NCBI RefSeq assembly: GCF_009866805.1
Contig: NZ_SIZW01000042.1
Location: forward strand, 1-64,000
DNA length: 64,000 nt
Direction: 5' to 3'
Source: Schauerella aestuarii
GTDB lineage: Bacteria > Pseudomonadota > Gammaproteobacteria > Burkholderiales > Burkholderiaceae_B
Made by a program: the position numbers and the translations under genes. The notes below the pieces were generated by a model. The model was not told where the DNA came from, ran no database searches, and saw only the letters and a list, made by a program, of their open reading frames with translations. Position 1 is the first letter of the stretch. Each line of letters starts with the position of its first letter. This document shows, piece by piece, positions 44,154 to 52,769 of this stretch.

Positions 44154-45041
44154 ATGAACCAAGAACAACTCGCCAAAGTCGCCGAAGGCCAGGGCTTTAT
44201 CGCCGCACTGGACCAGAGCGGCGGCAGTACGCCGAAGGCGTTGAAGCTGTACGGTATCGAAGAGTCTGCCTATAACGGCGATGCTGAAATGTTCGATCTC
44301 GTCCACGCGATGCGCAATCGTATCGTGGCCAGCCCCGCCTTCGACGGCAAGCGCGTGCTCGGCGCCATCCTGTTCGAGCAAACGATGGACCGTCAGTTCG
44401 AAGGCAAGGAAGCGCCTGCCTACCTGTGGGAAGTCAAGAAGGTGGTGCCGTTCCTGAAGGTCGACAAAGGCCTGGAAGCGGAAGCCAACGGCGTGCAGTT
44501 GATGAAGCCGATCACCGGTCTGGACGATTTGCTCAAGCGTGCGGTAGCCAAGGGTATCTTCGGCACGAAGATGCGCTCGGTGGTGAACGAAGCCAATCAA
44601 GCCGGCATCGATGCCGTGCTGGATCAACAGTTCGAATACGGTGTGCAGATTTTCAATGCCGGCGCGATGCCGATTCTGGAACCGGAAGTCTCGATCAAGG
44701 CACCCGAAAAGACCAAGATCGAAGAGATGCTGAAAGCGGGTTTCCTCAAGCGTCTGGATGCGTTGCCCGAAGGCGTGAGCGTGATGCTCAAGCTGACGTT
44801 GCCCAACGTGGATGGCGCGTTCCAGGAACTGGTCGACCATCCGCGTGTGGTGCGTGTGGTGGCGCTTTCCGGCGGCTATGAGCGTGACGACGCCAATGCG
44901 CGTCTGTCGCGCAACCCTGGCGTGATCGCCAGCTTCAGCCGTGCACTCACCGAAGGCTTGACCGCCCAACATTCGGACGACGGGTTCAACAAGGCGCTCG
45001 ACGGCAGCATCGAAGGCATCTATCGGGCGTCGATCACCTGA
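44154..45041 (+). CDS. Class I fructose-bisphosphate aldolase
   Basis: A 295-residue Schiff-base aldolase: FIAALDQSGGSTPKALKLYG at the N-terminus, GAILFEQTMDRQFEG, and the active-site lysine in MLKLTLPNVDG. It splits fructose 1,6-bisphosphate to dihydroxyacetone phosphate and glyceraldehyde 3-phosphate without a metal. It appears monocistronic: an AGGAG site before the ATG and a terminator 80 bp after the stop. It does not join the uronate operon directly, but a perfect palindrome lies just after its stop. Confidence 0.93.
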   Translation: MNQEQLAKVAEGQGFIAALDQSGGSTPKALKLYGIEESAYNGDAEMFDLVHAMRNRIVASPAFDGKRVLGAILFEQTMDRQFEGKEAPAYLWEVKKVVPFLKVDKGLEAEANGVQLMKPITGLDDLLKRAVAKGIFGTKMRSVVNEANQAGIDAVLDQQFEYGVQIFNAGAMPILEPEVSIKAPEKTKIEEMLKAGFLKRLDALPEGVSVMLKLTLPNVDGAFQELVDHPRVVRVVALSGGYERDDANARLSRNPGVIASFSRALTEGLTAQHSDDGFNKALDGSIEGIYRASIT

Positions 45042-45088
45042 GTATCACGGGGCAGCGTCTGTCGCTGCCACGCCCTGATAGTCATGTC

Positions 45089-45102
45089 TTGTCGTACGAC
45101 AA
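45089..45102. promoter_or_regulatory. Perfect 14-bp palindrome TTGTCGTACGACAA
   Basis: The site lies between the aldolase stop and its terminator, 218 bp upstream of a related site GTTGTATGACAAC in the udh promoter. TTGTNNTACNACAA-like palindromes are typical FadR/GntR-family operators. It may be a distal operator of the uronate operon (inference). Confidence 0.55.
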
Positions 45103-45122
45103 CTAGAGCAGTCAGGATATCG

Positions 45123-45146
45123 AAGGGCCGCGCAAGCGGCCCTTTT
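45123..45146 (+). terminator. Rho-independent terminator after the aldolase gene
   Basis: AAGGGCCGC (45123-45131), GCAA loop and GCGGCCCTT (45136-45144) form a perfect 9-bp stem ending in TTTT. Confidence 0.93.
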
Positions 45147-45269
45147 CCATGTGCGTTGATCGGGTGCGTTCCGCATCCTACCGATCGGGCTGAAAGCCAT
45201 GTTACGCCAAGCTTACGGCGATACTGACGGCTTGCTGAAAGGCGAGGGAAAGCCCCTAGAAAACGGCGC

Positions 45270-45319
45270 TTGACGATGAAATCAGGCGATCCATATACTC
45301 CGTTCAGTTGTATGACAAC
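45270..45319 (+). promoter_or_regulatory. udh promoter and operator
   Basis: TTGACG (45270-45275) and TATACT (45294-45299), 18 bp apart, form a good sigma-70 promoter. GTTGT-ATG-ACAAC (45307-45319) lies right at the expected transcription start, a repressor position. The minus strand of this site shares TTGTCATA with the start region of the FadR-type gene at 26822. Confidence 0.7.
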
Positions 45320-45330
45320 AGACGGAAAAC

Positions 45331-46167
45331 ATGGCGCCGATTGCGAATATCTCATCGAACGACTCCAGCAGGCATTGTCATCGGTTACTGCTGACCGGCG
45401 CGAGCGGCAACCTCGGTCGCGTACTGCGGGAACGCCTGCGGCCATACGCCGACATCCTGCGGTTATCGGACATCAACGATCTCGGGCCGACTGCAGCACA
45501 CGAAGAAGCGATCGTCTGCGACCTGGCCGATGCCGACGGTGTCGACAGATTGGTGCAGGGGGTGGATGCCATCGTGCATCTGGGCGGCGTTTCGGTGGAG
45601 CGGCCGTTCGATGAAATCCTGCCGGCCAACATCCAGGGCGTTTACAACCTCTACGAAGCGGCGCGCAAGCAGGGTGTGAAGCGCGTGGTGTTTGCCAGCT
45701 CCAATCACACCATCGGCTTTTATCCGCAGGGGCAGACGATCGATACCGACGTGCCGCTGCGCCCGGATGGTTATTACGGGATCAGCAAGGCGTTCGGCGA
45801 GAATCTCTCGCGCTTTTACTTCGATCGCTATGGCATCGAAACGGTCTGCCTGCGAATCGGTTCGTCGTTTCCCGAAGCGCGCGACCGCCGCATGCTGATT
45901 ACCTGGCTGGGCTACGACGACCTGACGCAGTTGGTCGTACAGTCGCTGTTTGTGCCAAACGTAGGCCACACCATCGTGTATGGCGCGTCGGCAAACCGCG
46001 AGTCGTGGTGGGACAACAGCCGTGCCGCGCACCTGGGATTCGACCCGCAAGAGTCGTCCGAGCAATTTCGCGCCAAAGTGGAAAGCCAACCCCCGCTGGC
46101 TGCCGACGACATCGCTGGAAAGTTCCAGGGCGGCGCATTCGTCAAAGCCGGGCCCTTCACATCATGA
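45331..46167 (+). CDS. udh: NAD-dependent uronate dehydrogenase
   Basis: A short-chain dehydrogenase/epimerase-fold protein. LLLTGASGNLGRVLRERLRP binds NAD; FASSNHTIGFYP is specific to uronate dehydrogenases; YYGISKAFGENLSRFY holds the catalytic Tyr and Lys. It oxidises D-galacturonate and D-glucuronate to aldaro-1,5-lactones. It overlaps the SMP-30 lactonase by 4 bp, and the TRAP genes follow, giving a coherent uronate module. The N-terminal 17 residues are somewhat long; 278 residues in all. Confidence 0.92.
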   Translation: MAPIANISSNDSSRHCHRLLLTGASGNLGRVLRERLRPYADILRLSDINDLGPTAAHEEAIVCDLADADGVDRLVQGVDAIVHLGGVSVERPFDEILPANIQGVYNLYEAARKQGVKRVVFASSNHTIGFYPQGQTIDTDVPLRPDGYYGISKAFGENLSRFYFDRYGIETVCLRIGSSFPEARDRRMLITWLGYDDLTQLVVQSLFVPNVGHTIVYGASANRESWWDNSRAAHLGFDPQESSEQFRAKVESQPPLAADDIAGKFQGGAFVKAGPFTS

Positions 46168-47102
46168 ACCTCGCACCCGATCTCGAAAGCGGGTCCACGC
46201 CTGGCAACGCCGCGGCGAAACCGGCGCATCGGGTTGGCGACATGCGTTGCGGCGTCGGCGAAAGCCCGGTGTGGCATGCGCGTGAGGCCGCGCTCTATTG
46301 GACCGATATCCCCGGGAAAACGCTGTGGCGGTTCGATTCAGCAACGGGTGTCGCGCGTCATTGGACCTTGCCCGAGATGGCCGGCTGCATGGCGATCTGC
46401 GATGGCGGGTGGTTGCTGGCCATGGAAACCGGCATCTTTTATCTGCCGTCTCCTTTGGCGCAGGATGGCGGTGCGGTGATGCCGAAGCGCCTGGCCGCAG
46501 TGACCCACGCCGCGCCCGATATGCGGTTCAACGACGGCCGCTGCGATCGGCAGGGACGGTTCTGGGCCGGCACCATGGTGCAGGACATGAGCGCGGGCCA
46601 GGCTGCCGGGTGCCTGTACCGCTTCGACGAGCGGGGCTTGTCGGCACCGATCCTGCGCGATTACATCGTGCCCAACGGCATGGCGTTCAGCCCCGATGGG
46701 CGCACGATGTACGTGTCCGATTCGCATCCATCGCGGCAGGCCGTATGGGCCTATACGTACGACACGATCACCGGCACCCCGCATTCGCCCCGGCTGTTCA
46801 TCGACATGACGGCATATCCCGGGCGGCCGGACGGCGCGGCCGTCGATGCCGAGGGCGGCTACTGGATCTGTGGCAACGATGCCGGCATGGTGCATCGCTT
46901 TCTGCCCGACGGCCAACACGATCGCAGCATTGCGGTGCCGGTCGCCAAGCCGGCCATGTGCGCGTTTGGCGGGCCCAATCTCGATACCTTGTTCATTACG
47001 TCGATCCGCTTGCCGAGCCATGCGCCGGAAAGCCTGGATGGCGCTGTGTTTGCCCTGTATCCCGGCGTGATCGGTCTGGAGGAGCCTGCCTTCGCCGGCT
47101 AG
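46164..47102 (+). CDS. SMP-30/gluconolactonase family lactonase, probably aldarolactonase
   Basis: A six-bladed propeller with a metal site: CGVGESPVWHAREAALYWTD (metal Glu), MRFNDGRCDRQGRFWAGTM (Asn-Asp), VPNGMAFSPDGRTMYVSDSH and GRPDGAAVDAEGGYWI. The enzyme opens sugar lactones. Its start overlaps the udh stop (ATGA), so the likely substrate is the aldaro-1,5-lactone made by Udh; beta-propeller lactonases of this role have been called UxuL in proteobacterial hexuronate pathways. 312 residues. Confidence 0.88.
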   Translation: MNLAPDLESGSTPGNAAAKPAHRVGDMRCGVGESPVWHAREAALYWTDIPGKTLWRFDSATGVARHWTLPEMAGCMAICDGGWLLAMETGIFYLPSPLAQDGGAVMPKRLAAVTHAAPDMRFNDGRCDRQGRFWAGTMVQDMSAGQAAGCLYRFDERGLSAPILRDYIVPNGMAFSPDGRTMYVSDSHPSRQAVWAYTYDTITGTPHSPRLFIDMTAYPGRPDGAAVDAEGGYWICGNDAGMVHRFLPDGQHDRSIAVPVAKPAMCAFGGPNLDTLFITSIRLPSHAPESLDGAVFALYPGVIGLEEPAFAG

Positions 47103-47277
47103 CGCCTGGCCGCATCGCGCACCCCACGCATCGACGATCGACACACCCGCACCATCGACCCGCTACGCCGCATCACGCACGACGCCGTCCACGCATTCGA
47201 TGTAGTACCCCAGTTATTCGGCGCCCCAAGCGCTCACAACAATAAACGCCTTTAAAAGACGTTGCCCGGAGGTAGAC

Positions 47278-48252
47278 ATGCTGCGCTTCACACCATCCCG
47301 TCTCGCAGTGGCGGTGCTCGCCACGTTGCTCGTTCCTGTTGCTCAGGCGGCGGAACTCCGATCTGCCGACATCCATCCCGACGATTACCCCACGGTCACC
47401 GCCGTGCGCTACATGGCCGATCTGGTCAAGGAGCGGACGGGCGGCAAGACCACCATCAAGGTGTTCGCCGGCAGCGCACTGGGCTCTGAAAACGATAGCC
47501 TGGAACAGGTCAAGCTGGGCGCACTGGCGATGGCGCGCGTAAGCAGCGCGGCCATGCACAATATCTGCCAGACCACCCGTGTGCCGTCGCTACCGTTCCT
47601 GTTCAAGTCGACCGATCATCTGCACCGGGTGCTCGATAGCGAGGTGGGCGAAGAGATCCTGCGGTCTTGCGAGAAGGCCGGTTTCGTAGGCCTCGCGTGG
47701 TACGACAGCGGCGCGCGCTCGATGTACACCCGCAACAAGCCGGTGCAAACGCTGGCCGACGTGAAGGGATTGAAAATTCGCGTGCAGCAATCGGACCTGT
47801 CGGTTGCGATGGTCGAGGCGATGGGGGGCAATGCCACGCCGATGAGCATGGGTGAGGTGTACACCTCGCTCAAGACCGGATTGGTGGATGCGGCCGAGAA
47901 CAACTTTCCCAGCTACGAAAGCGCGCATCACTACGAAGTCGCCAAGTTCTATTCGCTGACCGAGCACACGATGACGCCGGAAATCCTGGTGTATTCAAAA
48001 CGTCAGTGGGACAAGCTTTCTGCCGAGGATCAGAAAATCATTCGTACGGCGGCCAAAGAGTCTGTGCCCTTCATGCGCAAGCAGTGGGCCGAGCGCGAAA
48101 CGAAATCGCGGCAAACGGTGGAGAAGGGTGGCGCACAGGTGGTGCAACCAGACAAGGCCACGTTCCAGGCGGCCATGCAGCCGGTGTATGCGCGGTTCGT
48201 GACTACGCCGGAGATGAAGTCCCTGGTCGAACGCATTCAGGCCATGCCGTGA
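47278..48252 (+). CDS. dctP: TRAP transporter substrate-binding protein, uronate type
   Basis: A Sec signal peptide (about 1-24, ending AQAAE) precedes a DctP fold. The opening RSADIHPDDYPTVTAVRYM resembles binding proteins known to bind glucuronate/galacturonate; the conserved Arg of KIRVQQSDL binds the carboxylate. GGAGG lies before the ATG. A 175-bp gap separates it from the lactonase gene, with loose repeats of GCATCG at 47112-47190 but no terminator. 324 residues. Confidence 0.9.
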   Translation: MLRFTPSRLAVAVLATLLVPVAQAAELRSADIHPDDYPTVTAVRYMADLVKERTGGKTTIKVFAGSALGSENDSLEQVKLGALAMARVSSAAMHNICQTTRVPSLPFLFKSTDHLHRVLDSEVGEEILRSCEKAGFVGLAWYDSGARSMYTRNKPVQTLADVKGLKIRVQQSDLSVAMVEAMGGNATPMSMGEVYTSLKTGLVDAAENNFPSYESAHHYEVAKFYSLTEHTMTPEILVYSKRQWDKLSAEDQKIIRTAAKESVPFMRKQWAERETKSRQTVEKGGAQVVQPDKATFQAAMQPVYARFVTTPEMKSLVERIQAMP

Positions 48253-48262
48253 GAGGTTAGTC

Positions 48263-48835
48263 ATGCTTGCACATTCGACACCGCCTGTTTCGCCCGTGAC
48301 CGGGCAGCTTGATCCTGGGCGCTGGGCGACCAGCCGCTTTCTCAACGGTTTTACCGCGGCCTGCGCCGTGCTGGCCCGCTTGTGCATGTGGATCAGCGTG
48401 GCGGGGCTCGTGTTGCTGATCGCAGCAGTGGCGTTTCAGATTTTTGGGCGCCATGTCCTGAACAACACCCCCACGTGGGCGGAAAGCCTGTCGTTGTTGC
48501 TCGTGCTGTACGTGACCATGCTGGGCGCGGCCGTCGGTGTGCGCGACGCAGGGCACATCGGCTTCGAAGTCGTCATCGCCGCGCTGCATGAATCGGCGCA
48601 ACGCCGCATGCAGATCCTGATCCATCTGCTCGTTTTGATCTTCGGCGCGTTGATGGCGTGGAACTGCGCGGTGCTGGCCGAATCGGTGCACGAGTACGCC
48701 ATGCCCAATCTGGGCATCTCGGAAGGCTGGAAGTATGCCCCCGCTGCGTTGTCCGGTGTGTTGATCGTCATTTTCTCGATCGAGCACATCGTGGCCATCC
48801 TCCGTCATCAAAAGGTGGTTCCCGCATGGCACTGA
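48263..48835 (+). CDS. dctQ: TRAP transporter small membrane subunit
   Basis: Four membrane helices in 190 residues. The family segment FQIFGRHVLNNTPTWAESLS with NTPTWAEE-type motif is clear. It joins DctM to form the Na+-driven uptake channel for the ligand bound by DctP. It starts 11 bp after dctP and overlaps dctM by 10 bp. The hydrophilic N-terminus is slightly long. Confidence 0.92.
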   Translation: MLAHSTPPVSPVTGQLDPGRWATSRFLNGFTAACAVLARLCMWISVAGLVLLIAAVAFQIFGRHVLNNTPTWAESLSLLLVLYVTMLGAAVGVRDAGHIGFEVVIAALHESAQRRMQILIHLLVLIFGALMAWNCAVLAESVHEYAMPNLGISEGWKYAPAALSGVLIVIFSIEHIVAILRHQKVVPAWH

Positions 48836-50109
48836 CCATCCTTTCCGTAGGCTTCATGGCCTTTCTGATCATCGGCGTGCCGGTGGCGTTCGCCATCGGG
48901 CTCTCGGCCATCGGCGCGATCATGTACGAAGATCTGCCGATCGCCGTGGCGTTCCAGCAGATGACGTCGGGAATGAATGCCTTCTCGTTTCTGGCGATTC
49001 CGTTTTTCATCTTCACCGGCGAACTGATGCTCTATGGCGGCATTGCCGATCGTATCGTCACCTTCGCCAAATCGCTCGTGGGCCACGTGCGCGGCGGCCT
49101 GGGCATGTCCAACGTGGTGGCGTGCACACTTTTCGGCGGCGTGTCGGGTTCGCCCGTGGCCGACGTCTCGGCAATGGGGTCGGTGATGATCCCCATGATG
49201 AAGCGCGAGGGTTACGACGCGGATTACGCCGTCAACGTCACCACGCATGCCGCACTTGTGGGCGCGCTGATGCCGACGAGCCACAACATCATCATCTACA
49301 CGCTGGCGGCGGGTGGCAAGGTATCGATCGCCGCGCTCATCGCAGCCGGCGTGATCCCGGCGCTGATTCTTACCGTGTGCAATCTGGCGGCGGCCTATCT
49401 GGTGGCACGCAGCCGCGGCTATCCTTCCGGCACGTTTCCGGGGTGGGCGATCGTCGGCCGTTCACTGGCGGCGGCATTGCCGGGGTTGTTCGTGGTAGTG
49501 CTCATCATTGCAGGCATCCTGAGCGGCGTGTTTACGGCGACGGAATCGGCGGCGGTGGCGGTGCTGTATGCGCTGGCGCTGACGGTGTTCATCTACCGCT
49601 CGCTCACATTCGATCAATTCGTGCGCGCGGCGGCCAAGGCCGTCAAGACCACCGGCATCGTGCTGCTGCTCATCGGCATCTCGGCCACCTTCGGCTATCT
49701 CATCAGTTTTTATGGCGTGGCCGAAAAGACGGGCGAGATGATGGCGGCGATTTCCACCGATCCCTGGGCCATCTTTCTGATGGTCAACGTCATCCTGTTT
49801 CTGCTGGGCACGTTCCTGGACATGGCGGCAACCATCCTCATCTGCACGCCGATCTTCTTGCCGATCTGCATGCAGTACGGCATGAGTCCGGTGCAGTTCG
49901 GCATCGTCATCCTGCTGAACTGCGCGCTGGGATTGAACACGCCGCCGGTGGGCACGACGCAATTCATCGGATGCGCCATCGGCCAGGTATCGGTGGGAAC
50001 GGTGATGCGAACGATCTGGCCGTTTTACGGTGCGTTGATTGCCGCGCTGGCGCTCGTCACCTACGTGCCGGCGTTCTCGATGTGGCTGCCCAGCGTGCTG
50101 CTCAACTAG
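48826..50109 (+). CDS. dctM: TRAP transporter large membrane subunit
   Basis: A twelve-helix DctM permease. SGSPVADVSAMGSVMIPMM and LNCALGLNTPPVGTTQFIG are the two re-entrant substrate/Na+ regions. Start ATG 48826 lies within the dctQ end. 427 residues, normal length. Its stop TAG shares the CTAG palindrome with the stop of the convergent GntR gene. Confidence 0.93.
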   Translation: MALTILSVGFMAFLIIGVPVAFAIGLSAIGAIMYEDLPIAVAFQQMTSGMNAFSFLAIPFFIFTGELMLYGGIADRIVTFAKSLVGHVRGGLGMSNVVACTLFGGVSGSPVADVSAMGSVMIPMMKREGYDADYAVNVTTHAALVGALMPTSHNIIIYTLAAGGKVSIAALIAAGVIPALILTVCNLAAAYLVARSRGYPSGTFPGWAIVGRSLAAALPGLFVVVLIIAGILSGVFTATESAAVAVLYALALTVFIYRSLTFDQFVRAAAKAVKTTGIVLLLIGISATFGYLISFYGVAEKTGEMMAAISTDPWAIFLMVNVILFLLGTFLDMAATILICTPIFLPICMQYGMSPVQFGIVILLNCALGLNTPPVGTTQFIGCAIGQVSVGTVMRTIWPFYGALIAALALVTYVPAFSMWLPSVLLN

Positions 50110-50792
50110 AAGTAATCCGGATGCCGCGCGCGAATCTCGTCGACCTGGGATAGCGTGCCCGACAAATGTGCGCGCAGGCTGGCCTGCGCGACATCCGTTT
50201 GCCGCGCCGCGATCGCCTCAACGATGCGCAAGTGGTCGTCGATCACTTGCTGCATTTTGCCTGGCGTGGGCAGGTGCAGGCGGCGCAGCCGTTCGATGTG
50301 ACCGCTGCGGCTTTGCAGGAGCTGCAGCAGTTCGCCCATCCCCGCGGCACGATACAGTTCACGATGGAACGCGTGGTCGGCGTCCGAGAAAGCCAGGTAA
50401 TCGGCTGCGGCCGCCAGGCGCGTTTGGTCCTCCAGGATGCGGCGCAGCCGCACGATCAGATCGGCGGTGACGGCGTTCTCGGGGGCCGCCAAGTCGCGCA
50501 CGATTTCGAGCTCGATCGCGCGGCGCAGAAAATGCGCCTGAACCGCCTTGGTCATATCGATCTTGCTCACCCGCGTTGCAGCCTGCGGAAACACATCCAC
50601 CAAGCCTTCTTCCTGCAGGCGCATCAGTGCGTCGCGCACCGGCGTCTGACTAACACCGAATTGCGCGGCCAGTTCGGTCCGGGCGAGGGCGGTGCCTGGC
50701 GGCAAGCTCAAGCTCACGATCCTGTCGCGCAGCAGTTCATAGAGCTGCGGGGCGACTTGGCGCAGACGATCGAGGGCAATAGGAGCGTTCAT
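50106..50792 (-). CDS. GntR family regulator (FCD domain) of the ABC-dehydratase unit
   Basis: N-terminal winged helix (LPPGTALARTELAAQFGVSQTPVRDALMRL, the GntR signature region, about 35-64) and an FCD domain (about 85-215) with ADHAFHRELYRAAG and DDHLRIVEAIA carrying metal ligands. Start ATG 50792 is chosen; a longer frame runs upstream through the operator and is unlikely. It is divergent from the ABC importer operon with a 9-bp-arm palindrome between them, so it probably represses that operon and itself. 228 residues. Confidence 0.9.
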   Translation of the reverse strand: MNAPIALDRLRQVAPQLYELLRDRIVSLSLPPGTALARTELAAQFGVSQTPVRDALMRLQEEGLVDVFPQAATRVSKIDMTKAVQAHFLRRAIELEIVRDLAAPENAVTADLIVRLRRILEDQTRLAAAADYLAFSDADHAFHRELYRAAGMGELLQLLQSRSGHIERLRRLHLPTPGKMQQVIDDHLRIVEAIAARQTDVAQASLRAHLSGTLSQVDEIRARHPDYF

Positions 50793-50846
50793 AGGCAAGG
50801 GGATGGCATGGCGCACGCGCTGAGGATGCAAGCGTACCGCATTTCC

Positions 50847-50877
50847 TTGCTTATGAAATACTAATGTTTTAGTATTT
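50847..50877. promoter_or_regulatory. GntR operator with back-to-back -10 elements
   Basis: AAATACTAA (50856-50864), TGTT and TTAGTATTT (50869-50877) form a perfect 9-bp inverted repeat. Each arm contains a -10-like TAGTAT on opposite strands; on the plus strand TTGCTT (50847-50852) is 17 bp upstream. One repressor dimer would cover both divergent promoters. Confidence 0.7.
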
Positions 50878-50959
50878 GACGCAAGCAGGCAGACGTTCGA
50901 TCCGCCGCTCACAAGCCAATCAGACCGGTGCATCAGACGCCGGCATCGGAGACAAACCA

Positions 50960-51973
50960 ATGTTCAAAAGCACCTTGCGCGCGACCGTGTTCGCACTCAC
51001 GCTCAGCGCCGCATTCGGTGGGGCCGCACACGCCGCCGAAAAAACCGAGATCACGATCACCAAGCAACCGAGCATTCTCTATCTGCCGGCCATCGTGATG
51101 GAAAAGCAAAAATTGATCGAAAAGCAGGCGGCCGCACTGGGTTTGCCTAATCTGACGGTGCAATGGCGGATGTTCTCGGGCGGGGGCGCGGCCACCGATG
51201 CCTTGCTCTCGAACAACGTCGACATCGTCAATAGCGGGCTGGGCAATCTGCTATTGCTATGGGACCGCACGCGAGGTGGCGTAAAAGGCATCGTGACCAA
51301 CTCGGCGCAGCCAGTCGTGTTGATCAGCCGCGAGGCGCGCATCAAGACCCTCAAGGATTTCCAGCCCACGGACAAGATCGCGGTGCCTACCGTGCGCATT
51401 TCCACGCAAGCCATACTTTTGCAAATGGCCTCCGAACAAGCGTTTGGCACTGGCCAGTGGGGCAAGCTCGATCCCAACACGGTCCAACTTGGGCACCCTG
51501 ACGCCGCGGGCGCTTTGTCCAACCCCAAGCATGAAGTGGCCAGTCATTTTTCGGCGCCGCCGTTCGACTTTCAGGAGCTGAAGAACATTCCGGGGGCGCA
51601 CATCGTGTTGAGTTCAGCCGACATCATCAAAGGCGGATTGTCGCAGTCGACATTGTTCACCACCACAGCGTTCGCCAAGGACAATCCGAAGACGATCGAC
51701 GCCGTGATCGCCGCCTCCAAGGAAGCAGTCGAGTATGTGAAAACCCACACGCGCGAATCGGTTGAAATGTACAAGGAACTCAGCGGCGACCGCACCAGCA
51801 TCGACGATCTGATGGCGATGATGAAGCAGCCGGGCATGATGAATTTCCAGACGGCGCCTGCGGGCAGCATGCAGTTTGCCGCGCATATGCACAAGGTGGG
51901 CATCCTCAAAACCGAGCCGCGCGCCTGGACCGAGTATTTCCTGCCGGTCGCCGCCAGCTTGAACGGCAACTGA
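50960..51973 (+). CDS. NitT/TauT-type ABC transporter substrate-binding protein
   Basis: A Sec signal peptide (about 1-25, ending AHAAE) and an SsuA/TauA/NMT1-like binding fold: LYLPAIVMEKQKLIEKQA, VDIVNSGLGNLLLLWDR. GGAG lies 9 bases before the ATG. It is the first gene of SBP-ATPase-permease-dehydratase-RraA. Members of this transporter family are best known for sulfonates, nitrate and pyrimidine precursors, but the coupled dehydratase points to a sugar acid as ligand (inference). 337 residues. Confidence 0.88.
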   Translation: MFKSTLRATVFALTLSAAFGGAAHAAEKTEITITKQPSILYLPAIVMEKQKLIEKQAAALGLPNLTVQWRMFSGGGAATDALLSNNVDIVNSGLGNLLLLWDRTRGGVKGIVTNSAQPVVLISREARIKTLKDFQPTDKIAVPTVRISTQAILLQMASEQAFGTGQWGKLDPNTVQLGHPDAAGALSNPKHEVASHFSAPPFDFQELKNIPGAHIVLSSADIIKGGLSQSTLFTTTAFAKDNPKTIDAVIAASKEAVEYVKTHTRESVEMYKELSGDRTSIDDLMAMMKQPGMMNFQTAPAGSMQFAAHMHKVGILKTEPRAWTEYFLPVAASLNGN

Positions 51974-51998
51974 TCGCCCGACCGCACAAGGAGGTGCC

Positions 51999-52769
51999 AT
52001 GACGCATTTATTGGATGTGGACGGCGTGACGCTGCGCTACAAGACGCCGTCAAGCCTGATTACGGCCACCGATCGCGTGAGTTTCCAGGTTGAAACCGGC
52101 GATCGTTTCGTGCTGCTCGGGCCCTCGGGCTGCGGCAAGTCGACCCTGCTGAAGGCCGTGGGCGGTTATCTCACGCCGGAGGAAGGCGAGATCCGGATCA
52201 AAGGACGAACGGTGAAGCGGCCGGGCGCAGATCGCATGATGGTGTTTCAGGAGTTCGATCAATTGCTGCCGTGGAAAACGGTCGTCGAGAACGTGATGTT
52301 TCCGCTCTCCGTGGCGCGCAAGCTTGCACGCCGGGAAGCCGAAGAAAAGGCGCGCGCATACATCGAAAAGGTCAACCTGACCAAGTTTGCCGACAGCTAC
52401 ACGCACACGTTGTCTGGCGGCATGAAGCAACGGGTGGCCATTGCCCGCGGCATGGCGATGGAGCCGGACATCCTGTTGATGGACGAGCCCTTTGCCGCAC
52501 TCGATGCGCTCACGCGTCGCCACATGCAGGATGAACTGCTGCGGCTGTGGGAAGACACGCGATTCACCGTACTCTTCGTCACGCACTCCATTGCCGAAGC
52601 CATTCGCATCGGGAACCGCATCCTGCTGCTCTCGCCCCATCCGGGCCAGGTAAAGGCCGAGGTCAACGATGTCGATCGCGTGTCGGCCGAGAACGGCGAG
52701 GCTGCCGAACTCGAGAAGCGCATTCACGATTTGCTGTTCAACGATCCGCATCCGGAGACCACGGTATGA
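51999..52769 (+). CDS. NitT/TauT-type ABC transporter ATP-binding protein
   Basis: A 256-residue importer ATPase: Walker A LGPSGCGKSTLLKAVGGY, Q-loop VFQEFDQLLPWKTV, signature LSGGMKQRVAIARG, Walker B ILLMDEPFAALDA and H-loop FVTHSIAEA. The layout matches SsuB/TauB. It starts 25 bp after the binding protein with AAGGAGG upstream and overlaps the permease by 4 bp. Confidence 0.93.
   Translation: MTHLLDVDGVTLRYKTPSSLITATDRVSFQVETGDRFVLLGPSGCGKSTLLKAVGGYLTPEEGEIRIKGRTVKRPGADRMMVFQEFDQLLPWKTVVENVMFPLSVARKLARREAEEKARAYIEKVNLTKFADSYTHTLSGGMKQRVAIARGMAMEPDILLMDEPFAALDALTRRHMQDELLRLWEDTRFTVLFVTHSIAEAIRIGNRILLLSPHPGQVKAEVNDVDRVSAENGEAAELEKRIHDLLFNDPHPETTV

Noticed and set aside
47112-47190. Fifth length-locked tandem array before dctP
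   Set aside because: GCATC-type repeats recur at uneven spacings (16, 21, 21, 17 bp), so the strict period of the other arrays is missing. Kept only as a weak candidate.
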